Source of the DNA: an uncultured Collinsella sp.
GTDB taxonomy: Bacteria; Actinomycetota; Coriobacteriia; Coriobacteriales; Coriobacteriaceae
Direction: 5' to 3'
Assembly (NCBI GenBank): GCA_934630735.1
Contig: CAKTWK010000036.1
Location: 1-21,866 of the forward strand
DNA length: 21,866 nt
Position 1 is the first letter of the stretch. The number at the start of each line of letters is the position of its first letter. Positions 15,722 to 21,866 of the stretch are shown here, piece after piece. Under the pieces are notes generated by a model. That model was not told where the DNA came from and ran no database searches. It saw nothing but the letters and a program-made list of their open reading frames with translations. The translations under genes and the position numbers were made by a program.

Positions 15722-16059
15722 CCCTGCCTCCTTTTTAGAAAACTTTATCGAACATTTGTTTCGTTGTAAAGAGCCATGTTGGTCACTCAAATATTTCACC
15801 AGCAGCAGCTTCCTTTCCCATCTGCACTCATCTGCCGAAAAAGTGACCGGAAATAACGGAATAACGGAACCAACAGCAGCGTTGAACAAAAATGCCTTGC
15901 AGGACAAAACAGCAGCAATCAGTGTGGTGTTGGGTTTCTGGCATATTAAACCAATCCCTGGTCTAGTGAAATGCACATATAGCTAATTAGCCCCATGCAA
16001 ATGAGACGACGCTGAATGATGCATATGGACGCAAGCGACCATCTCAAAGATTCCGAGTC
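15722..16059. other. Gap upstream of the dprA-like gene, likely promoter region
   Basis: Apart from in-frame extension of the dprA-like frame, no gene is supported here. On the minus strand TTTACA followed 15 nt later by GATAAA, shortly before the AGGAGG site, is a possible but weak promoter for the dprA-phosphoribosyltransferase pair. The separation suggests this pair is transcribed apart from the membrane protein gene. Confidence 0.35.
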
Positions 16060-16659
16060 CTATTGTTTCCGATCGGAGCGTTTAATTCGGAAACAATCGA
16101 GGGCAAAATTAAGTAAAACAATAAGAACAAGCGCCACCGTATAAGTCGCAAAATGTTGTATTTCAGATGCCGGGTCGGGCAAATAGCTCACACAGACCGC
16201 CTCCACAACGAGCACAGTAAGAAGCGTACATAACCCGATAAACTCCATTCTTCCAACGTCGATGCAAAAGGCATTCCGATGCTTCAGAAGCAGAATAGCC
16301 GCGACAGCATAGATGGCGAGAAGCGTGATTAAGCCCGGCAATAAATTCCAACAAAAAAGGGCGAGAAGAACGGGAAACGTCCAAATGGCATTTCCCGCAG
16401 CGTCTGAATTCATAAAACTATAGCCCTTATCCCTCATTCCGCTTCTCTCCACAACAAGCTGGAGATAGTTCCTCAATATCCATCCTGAAAATGATGCAAA
16501 GTAGATAATAAATAATCGGTCGACAGACCACAAAGAATTTTCCCCAAAAGCAAGCGTAAGGACGCGCGAGGCGACCGGTAGGGCCGCAGAGGTTAAAACT
16601 GTGACTAGGAGATCGGAGGCTTCAAACTCGCCATCCTTGCTCTCTCGGGACTTTTTCAC
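16060..16659 (-). CDS. Small multi-pass membrane protein, function unknown
   Basis: A 199-residue protein with a charged N-terminus (MKKSRESKDGEFE) and about five hydrophobic segments at roughly 17-38, 49-66, 91-125 (long enough for two passes), 138-160 and 170-190, ending in a basic cytoplasmic-looking tail. No catalytic motif is seen and the family is not recognised. The GTG start at 16659 has GGGAG 7 nt upstream. It lies between the FRG gene and the dprA-like gene with gaps of 200 and 338 nt, so it may have its own promoter. Small membrane proteins in defence islands are often effectors that damage the envelope; that role here is only a guess. Confidence 0.6.
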   Translation of the reverse strand: MKKSRESKDGEFEASDLLVTVLTSAALPVASRVLTLAFGENSLWSVDRLFIIYFASFSGWILRNYLQLVVERSGMRDKGYSFMNSDAAGNAIWTFPVLLALFCWNLLPGLITLLAIYAVAAILLLKHRNAFCIDVGRMEFIGLCTLLTVLVVEAVCVSYLPDPASEIQHFATYTVALVLIVLLNFALDCFRIKRSDRKQ

Positions 16660-16859
16660 CGTAAAACTCCCAACGAAATAGAACTCGGCATAAGCTCGAG
16701 CACCATACTATGGTAGCGAATAATTCCTTTCGCAAATTGGCAGCTGCATAGCGGAACGCACTCCGCGCACCGTCATATGATTCTAGTGACTAAGCAACAG
16801 AATCACAGACGAAGGGGTATGGGCGGTACCCCGCCAATAGGATTAGAAGTGGTTCCGCC

Positions 16860-18227
16860 CTAAAATGGGCTTAGCTCTCCCATCATCGTGCTGTACATCA
16901 TGCGAAAGTAGAACCGATCCGTAAACACCGTATGGTTCCCATCATCAATCATTCTGGGATCCATATCTAGGACACCCCGATCGGACTCGCATTCTGGAAG
17001 CATCCATGGCGCCCAAATTTCAAGACCACGACTCATTGGAGATAGTCTAGTTGTCATCTGGAGGCTGTCCATTATTCGCCTCTCCGTTTTACCAAGACGA
17101 TCAACCCGCCTTCTTAGGTAACGCGGCAGGCTCCAGGGATGTTCAGCTTTAATCTCGATAGGCTTTCCATCCACTCGAAAATTAGATAGATCGGCTAGCG
17201 CTGCTCCAAAATCTTCGGCGCGATAATAATGGCTCCTTGTAAGGGCGTAGTTTAAGGCTTCCTTGGTAAATGACGTCGCGCACGCAATTGAGCCAATAAT
17301 TGGAAGCGCCTCAGTAAGACTTTCATCCGGATAAATCCTTTTCCCGCCATTCATCATGTCAAAAATGTCTTTGGAAAATTCGGGGTCTTGCTCAAACCTG
17401 TACTGCTCAAAGGAAGGGTCCTCCTGCAGCGGCATTGCTCCGCGGTCATATATTGCGTAACCACTCTGGATAAAGCTACGCACAAAAGGCTGGTATCCAA
17501 TTGGAACGGGGATGTTACTCCCAACATCCTTTAATAGTGGACGCGGCTCATGCAAGCGATGAATGTACTTTCCCATGCGCATGCATTCGTCCAGCCCAAC
17601 ACGCGCAGCGCTCTTTCTATAAATAACGCCCCATTTGGAAAACTCATCTCGCTCGATGTCCCGATGCGAAAGCGGACGCCAGCGGCCTTTATCCCAAACG
17701 CAAGTTGCAAAAAAGAGCGCCGTTGAGAAATCGTTCGTCACGTCCAGCCAATTGGTCTCTAAGCCGTAATGCTGACCCAAAAGTTCATAAAGAACATCGC
17801 AACGATTCCATTCCCGCACGGACTGAAACTGATCAATAAAGCGGCTGAACTCAAATAGCCGCATATCTGCCACGAGACGATACAGCTCTTGGTCTTTAAT
17901 ATTGTTAAACTGTCGAAGTTTTCTCTTGAGCGATGATTCAGACCGTGGATAAATCTGCTTTTCGCCTCGATAGAAAAATCGCCTCTTAGATTGTTCGAGA
18001 ATGATCCCATGGGGATATTGGATCAAAACCGCATCGGTTTGGGGATCGCGCTCAAGATACTCTCGACAGACTTCTAGAAGGCTATTGCGAGGAGTATAAA
18101 AATTCTCACCCGAAAGGGTGCTAAGAGTCATCTCCTCTCCTCGAAGCTGATCAATCATATCCTCTCGAAGAAACTCCATCAGGCCACCGTGATCGATAAC
18201 CTTGTAGCGTTGGTCGTTGTTTTCCAA
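16860..18227 (-). CDS. FRG-domain protein
   Basis: A 455-residue protein with an FRG domain. The name-giving motif appears as FYRGE (85-89) and the core as LLGQHYGLETNWLDVT (149-164) followed by DFSTALFFA (166-174), matching the family pattern of QHxGxPTxLLDWT and a hydrophobic FFA end. The rest (about 180-455) is soluble with no recognised motif. FRG proteins are common in phage defence and mobile islands, but their biochemical activity is poorly established. The start codon is TTG with AGGAAG about 10 nt upstream, the weakest start call among the accessory genes; an ATG at about residue 17 is an alternative. It lies 279 nt downstream of the AbiH gene. Confidence 0.75.
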   Translation of the reverse strand: MENNDQRYKVIDHGGLMEFLREDMIDQLRGEEMTLSTLSGENFYTPRNSLLEVCREYLERDPQTDAVLIQYPHGIILEQSKRRFFYRGEKQIYPRSESSLKRKLRQFNNIKDQELYRLVADMRLFEFSRFIDQFQSVREWNRCDVLYELLGQHYGLETNWLDVTNDFSTALFFATCVWDKGRWRPLSHRDIERDEFSKWGVIYRKSAARVGLDECMRMGKYIHRLHEPRPLLKDVGSNIPVPIGYQPFVRSFIQSGYAIYDRGAMPLQEDPSFEQYRFEQDPEFSKDIFDMMNGGKRIYPDESLTEALPIIGSIACATSFTKEALNYALTRSHYYRAEDFGAALADLSNFRVDGKPIEIKAEHPWSLPRYLRRRVDRLGKTERRIMDSLQMTTRLSPMSRGLEIWAPWMLPECESDRGVLDMDPRMIDDGNHTVFTDRFYFRMMYSTMMGELSPF

Positions 18228-18460
18228 TGCCCACCATCTTCCTCGTCAAGGTAGCCAACCATACATATCTTAAAATGCCAAATCGCTCCCCGCTAAAATA
18301 AGGCGCACGCCGAAGACACAAGAAGATACACACTCACGCCAGCTTAAATGTGGCAAACCGATTAAAAGACTAATCTATCGCGCGGACAAAATTACTCGTG
18401 ACGGGGTCAGTGAATAATCGCGTTGAAATAGTGGTGCAGGGGTACTGACGATTAGCACAA

Positions 18461-18477
18461 ACAAAAGGCTATGCCTT
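18461..18477 (-). terminator. Weak terminator after the AbiH-family gene
   Basis: Five-bp arms (18465-18469 and 18473-18477) with a 3-nt loop are followed on the minus strand by TTGTTTG. It lies about 30 nt after the AbiH stop. The stem is short, so termination may be partial and transcription may continue into the FRG gene. Confidence 0.35.
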
Positions 18478-18506
18478 AGCTGAGGACGGCCACAAATCCC
18501 CAATCA

Positions 18507-19880
18507 TCATGGAAGCTCAACAACAGACAGCCGCCCCTCCAAAATCAACCGGTGCATCAAGTTCTTCCCGTGATCCCGGTTGTCCATTGATGCGCCGTAC
18601 GAGTCGAGCAGCCTTGATATATTAAGGAGCAGCTCCTCACGAGCAGTTTCGCGATAGGGCTTGTAGAAAAACACCAGTTCAACCGGACCTGTATATAAAT
18701 CAACAATGTCAAATATTGCTTGAAAATAAGCGTAATCGGCCTTCGCAAGGGAATGCCCGAATACTTTGATAACAACTGTTTCTCGAGGTTCTTCTTTTGA
18801 TGGCGCGCCAAATGCAATTGGCTCTCCCCCGCCGGGCCTCCCAGAACGAATAATTCTAAATGTCTTAGAAAATCTTGCCGCCCCAGGATCATCCATGCAG
18901 TTTGTACCATCGGCGCCAAAGATTATGTCTCCGTTAAGCCTACCGTGGATATTAATGAATTTGAATGTGGACTCGTTCCGCCAAATGGATGGAATCGACG
19001 GGCTTGTGTAGTTAAAACTGAGCACAGTAGCCGCTGTAACGCAACCGCCATCCCAGCTCGCTATGCCAGACAACAACTGTTCAATTAGCTGTTCCGAAGC
19101 CTCGTAATATTCGTTGTTAAGTTTTACTTCGCGACTAAGATATCGACTGAACTCAGCTTCTAGCTTATGAAGCTCTTGTTCGAGCACCGAACGAAGAGAG
19201 TTTTGCGTCCAACTTTTAACGTCCACATATACGCCGCAGAGAAAGCTAGCAACGACTTCGACAGCAAGACCCGGCGTTTGCTCCTTCAACGCATCTCGAT
19301 AGTCATCAATATCCGCATACGTATAGGGGAAGATATCGGAGACAGTGTGGAGACGCCCGGAATCGTCGTCATCTTCAAAATATCCCGCTTCACGCATTTC
19401 GCGGAAAACGTCTTCTTGCAGTTTGCCCCAATCGTATCCAGTCGATTTTTCGATCTTCTCATTCAATTGTGTTAAATAGTGATTCGGCCATTTAATCCAG
19501 GGATGAGACTGCAGAAACACAAAATACTCGAGGAGAGTTCGAATAGCGACAAAATGTTGTCTATCCATAGGTGAGGAGGACGGAAGCGCCCCAGAGTTGC
19601 GCTCCATTTCGATAACATCGGAGACCGCTAACTCGACGTCACTCCAATTAACGTCATAGCCTTTATCAGCAAGTTCTTTACGGAAATAGAGAATCAAGTC
19701 CCAGGCGGTAATACCTGAGGCAGAGAGAGTTTTTACCCAGCCCTTTTTACTGATGTTTTTATTTTTATCGATAACAGCCATCCTCGGTCTGAAGAACTGA
19801 ACAAACCTGGAATTTAAACCGCATGTGATATCAAAGCCGTTGCCGAGAACAAGAAGCTGATGAGAGATGCGCGAGTTCAT
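18507..19880 (-). CDS. AbiH-family abortive infection protein
   Basis: A 457-residue protein with the marks of the AbiH family: N-terminal LGNGFD (12-17), VNWSDVE (78-83), LSFNYT (287-292), IHGRLNGDIIFG (311-322) and the C-terminal FGHSLAKADYAYF (374-386). The family is named after a lactococcal plasmid protein that gives abortive-infection phage resistance; its mechanism is not established. The N-terminal glycine-rich stretch and the C-terminal GHSL segment resemble a nucleotide-binding Rossmann-like core. The ATG at 19880 has GAAAGG 11 nt upstream, rather distant. A second, more divergent AbiH-family gene lies 352 nt upstream on the same strand. Confidence 0.88.
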   Translation of the reverse strand: MNSRISHQLLVLGNGFDITCGLNSRFVQFFRPRMAVIDKNKNISKKGWVKTLSASGITAWDLILYFRKELADKGYDVNWSDVELAVSDVIEMERNSGALPSSSPMDRQHFVAIRTLLEYFVFLQSHPWIKWPNHYLTQLNEKIEKSTGYDWGKLQEDVFREMREAGYFEDDDDSGRLHTVSDIFPYTYADIDDYRDALKEQTPGLAVEVVASFLCGVYVDVKSWTQNSLRSVLEQELHKLEAEFSRYLSREVKLNNEYYEASEQLIEQLLSGIASWDGGCVTAATVLSFNYTSPSIPSIWRNESTFKFINIHGRLNGDIIFGADGTNCMDDPGAARFSKTFRIIRSGRPGGGEPIAFGAPSKEEPRETVVIKVFGHSLAKADYAYFQAIFDIVDLYTGPVELVFFYKPYRETAREELLLNISRLLDSYGASMDNRDHGKNLMHRLILEGRLSVVELP

Positions 19881-20232
19881 TGGATAGACAGCCTTTCAAA
19901 GCGGATAGTTATTTAAATGCGCCAACAAATACCACCGTCAAGGGACCATTTTTCTCAGTAAGGGTCGCGATGACACTTCGGTTCATCGTTAGCGCCAGGC
20001 GATTTTAGCCAGTAATAGTCAAGCGATTTTGACCAGTTCCGATCCCCAGATAATGACCGCCACGCCTCCATGCCGCCACTACGCTGGTGACTCCAATACT
20101 CCGTCTTTAGAAGGACCATTGAAGTGAACGAGTGACACTCGGGGGCCGTCAATCCAATGCCACCAAAACCTCGAATCAACCTTTGAGCCCTCTCACGAAT
20201 CAGTCATTAATCGAGGCGATCATATATCAGAC
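19881..20232. other. Gap between the two AbiH-family genes
   Basis: No gene is supported. A 74-codon minus-strand frame (19955-20179) has no recognisable motif or convincing ribosome binding site and overlaps repeated DNA that looks like an insertion-sequence end. Confidence 0.5.
19999..20037. repeat. Two tandem 15-nt repeats, IS21-like end remnant
   Basis: GCGATTTTAGCCAGT (19999-20013) and GCGATTTTGACCAGT (20023-20037) differ at two positions and are spaced 24 nt start to start. Repeated transposase-binding sites of this kind, close to a TTAGCGCC tip, are typical of the ends of IS21-family elements. No istA or istB gene and no matching second end are visible, so it would be a solo remnant. 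The IS assignment is from memory of the family pattern. Confidence 0.4.
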
Positions 20233-21273
20233 CTAATCAGCATCAGGAATATGGCTTTTAAATCTGAAAATTGAACCGGCGGGGATAATAAAAATTCGTT
20301 CGGAAAGCAACCGCTTCTCGTCATCGTTCGCGCCGCCGCGGCTCAACAATTTTTCCTTAAGCTCTTTTGAAAAACGGCGGAAAGACGCAGGGCTCCTTCT
20401 AGCGGATACAGCTTCAGTCGAAGCTATCAAAACAAAGCGATTTTCGCCTGATCTTAGAAGCTTCACCACAGTTTCCCACCAGCGTATATCCGTCTCTCCA
20501 AGCGACAAACCAAAAATTATTAGTATATTGGACCTAAGAATAAAATCTTCTGCTTTACGGTCATCGACGGAACCGAATAGCTTCTGTATCTCGCCTTTTA
20601 CAAAGGTGGACGCAATATCTTCGTTTTTGGAAAGAGCATCCGATCCAATCTGGGACACATCATTAACTCCACATATGGGTTCACGACCGAGAGCACCATG
20701 AGCTTGGACAAGTCGAGTGAGCCGGATAGAAGAAACACCCAAGCTATCCTCAGGGGCAGCACACCCGTTTGCTTCGACAGCGTTAAATAAACGAGGAAGT
20801 AACGTAGTGTAGTTAAATGTGACAATCGAAACACTCAGCACAAAATCAGTTGAATAGTGACCAAGAATCCGCTGTCTTTCCAGAGGTTGCAACGCAGAGT
20901 ACCAATATGACAAAGAGGCCATAACAGATTCGGAGTTAGCTTCGATGAATTCATCGGTTGCCCTTTTATCTTCCAATGCGATGAAAGCGGCAAGATCGAT
21001 ATCTATTGCTTCTTTGCAATCAAGCGCGGATTCAACTGGGTCTTCCTCGTCAACCTCAAGATTGGAAGTGTACTCACCTAATTTTTTCTCAAAATCGGCC
21101 CACTCCCGCGCTCCTTCTTTTTCGATACAACCTGCCAAACGGCCAACTGGGCCTTCATCCGAAGCATGGTTTTTGGAGAAGAAATCCATAAACCTAGTGG
21201 TACTTGTCTTCAACCCTGCCGACAAATCAAATCCATTGCCAACCAAGACCGTCACGGATAGATTACTCGCCAA
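20233..21273 (-). CDS. Second, divergent AbiH-like protein
   Basis: A 346-residue protein with the same order of landmarks as its neighbour: VGNGFD (11-16), EWADFEKKLGEY (57-68), VTFNYT (151-156), QAHGALG (190-196) and IFGLSLGETDIRWW (253-266), where GLSL replaces the GHSL of the other copy. It is about 110 residues shorter, mainly in the middle. The start is TTG at 21273 with AAGGGG 5 nt upstream. It lies 158 nt downstream of the reverse transcriptase gene on the same strand. The two AbiH-like proteins differ too much for a recent duplication, so they were probably gathered separately or diverged long ago. Confidence 0.82.
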   Translation of the reverse strand: MASNLSVTVLVGNGFDLSAGLKTSTTRFMDFFSKNHASDEGPVGRLAGCIEKEGAREWADFEKKLGEYTSNLEVDEEDPVESALDCKEAIDIDLAAFIALEDKRATDEFIEANSESVMASLSYWYSALQPLERQRILGHYSTDFVLSVSIVTFNYTTLLPRLFNAVEANGCAAPEDSLGVSSIRLTRLVQAHGALGREPICGVNDVSQIGSDALSKNEDIASTFVKGEIQKLFGSVDDRKAEDFILRSNILIIFGLSLGETDIRWWETVVKLLRSGENRFVLIASTEAVSARRSPASFRRFSKELKEKLLSRGGANDDEKRLLSERIFIIPAGSIFRFKSHIPDAD

Positions 21274-21278
21274 GCCAA

Positions 21279-21284
21279 CCCCTT
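21279..21284 (-). promoter_or_regulatory. Ribosome binding site that fixes the TTG start
   Basis: AAGGGG on the minus strand lies 5 nt before the TTG at 21273. There is no ATG or GTG in frame nearby, so this site decides the start of the second AbiH-like gene. Confidence 0.6.
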
Positions 21285-21310
21285 ATAATTGAGCCCTTAA
21301 CTTTTTGGGA

Positions 21311-21316
21311 ATTATA
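21311..21316 (-). promoter_or_regulatory. Possible -10 box for the second AbiH-like gene
   Basis: A perfect TATAAT on the minus strand lies 37 nt upstream of the TTG start, inside the AT-rich gap behind the reverse transcriptase. No convincing -35 box is seen. Confidence 0.4.
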
Positions 21317-21431
21317 GCGCCCCACATGGACAAACGAAGGGAGCTGCCGAGTAACAGCGACCGGCAACTATCAATTGTTTTAATTAATCATCTATTTGTA
21401 GTCGAAATCGATCGGAGCTATAGCAGCATAA

Positions 21432-21866
21432 TTACCGAGCGCTCAAGCGTTTAATCTTCCTGTAGATCTTAGCCTCATCAGGGGCAATAGGATCATTGGG
21501 AAACGCCTTTTGGGCTCTTGCCACGTAGGAGAGAAAGTTCCCATAGCGAGAAAATGCAGAAGAACCAGCATCACCAGAAGGGCACAACCTTCTTCCCTTA
21601 ATACCGAGCGGTGAATAATGTTGATACAGAGCGGAGACGCGCTTTTTTGATGCGTGCCTTCCCTCCCCCTGATTAGAACGCGCAATCGCAGTGGCCGCCT
21701 CACGGAGACGCTTATGGTACCTTCCAACCGTAGACTGTCGAAGTCTTACAACGCGCCCGTCAAAGTCAAACCCCAGGAAACTGACTTTCTGCGCCGGATG
21801 TACACCGGAGTACGGATAGACCTTACCCGCACGACCGCTTTCAAAATCAAGCTGAGCAACTCCGCC
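21432..21866 (-). CDS. Reverse transcriptase, C-terminal part only
   Basis: The minus-strand frame is open from the window edge to a TAA at 21434-21432, giving the last 144 residues of a longer protein. It contains VSFLGFDFDG (28-37) followed by RLRQSTVGRYHKRL (41-54), the segment after the palm domain of bacterial reverse transcriptases, and a C-terminal helical region with YGNFLSYVARAQKAF (108-122) and a basic end. The catalytic YxDD motif would lie outside the window. This tail looks more like stand-alone defence-type (DRT or 'unknown group') reverse transcriptases than a group II intron maturase, since no maturase or HNH domain follows; the subgroup cannot be fixed. Its context with AbiH proteins supports a defence role. 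Confidence 0.7.
   Translation of the reverse strand, partial: GGVAQLDFESGRAGKVYPYSGVHPAQKVSFLGFDFDGRVVRLRQSTVGRYHKRLREAATAIARSNQGEGRHASKKRVSALYQHYSPLGIKGRRLCPSGDAGSSAFSRYGNFLSYVARAQKAFPNDPIAPDEAKIYRKIKRLSAR

Noticed and set aside
14786..15976. A longer dprA-like protein starting at 15976
   Set aside because: The extra 85 residues have no DprA-like content and no ribosome binding site, while ATG 15721 has AGGAGG at ideal spacing.
19955..20179. A 74-codon minus-strand frame between the AbiH genes
   Set aside because: No motif or ribosome binding site, and it overlaps the tandem repeats of an insertion-sequence-like end.
21443..21727. A 94-codon minus-strand frame at the right end
   Set aside because: It is out of frame with the reverse transcriptase tail, which has recognisable motifs and a longer open frame to the window edge.
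13414..21866. Search for a CRISPR array or Cas genes in the accessory region
   Set aside because: No regularly spaced series of direct repeats with unique spacers was seen; the only tandem repeat has two units.

Overview
The window looks like a high-GC actinobacterial chromosome, most likely a gut Coriobacteriia member close to Collinsella. That is an inference from codon usage, the compact aromatic amino acid operon and the style of the intergenic palindromes; no rRNA or other marker is present. It splits into a GC-rich chromosomal left part (1 to about 13.4 kb) and an accessory right part (about 14.0 to 21.9 kb) that is visibly richer in A and T and reads almost entirely on the minus strand.

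Left part. On the minus strand lie a partial double zinc-ribbon protein, a P-type cation ATPase and a tRNA-Arg(CCG) gene with an encoded CCA and its own terminator. Diverging from the tRNA, on the plus strand, is a tightly packed operon for the whole shikimate pathway and both terminal branches: DAHP synthase (aroF), prephenate dehydrogenase (tyrA), aroB, aroA, aroC, chorismate mutase/prephenate dehydratase (pheA), and a fused shikimate dehydrogenase-shikimate kinase (aroE-aroK). A strong hairpin follows, then type II dehydroquinase (aroQ). Together these encode all seven shikimate steps to chorismate plus the first dedicated steps to Phe and Tyr. The operon leader holds a terminator-like hairpin that may be an attenuator. 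A second palindrome separates aroQ from UDP-galactopyranose mutase (glf), which ends in a textbook terminator.

Boundary (13.4-14.1 kb). This stretch has no intact gene but is full of structure: a 127-nt imperfect inverted repeat, two further hairpins, a minus-strand terminator that closes the accessory transcription unit, and a short GC-rich reading frame that looks like the 3' end of a lost gene.

Right part: a probable anti-phage defence island. From its right end, in transcription order, it holds the C-terminus of a reverse transcriptase (cut by the window edge), an AbiH-family protein, an insertion-sequence-like end remnant, a second and divergent AbiH-family protein, an FRG-domain protein, a small multi-pass membrane protein, and an overlapping pair of a DprA/Smf-like protein and a ComF-like phosphoribosyltransferase. 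That last pair has the composition of the ShosTA toxin-antitoxin defence system. No integrase, transposase gene or CRISPR array is visible, so how the island arrived is unknown. The most interesting targets are the ShosTA-like pair, the two AbiH paralogs behind the reverse transcriptase, and the structured boundary DNA.
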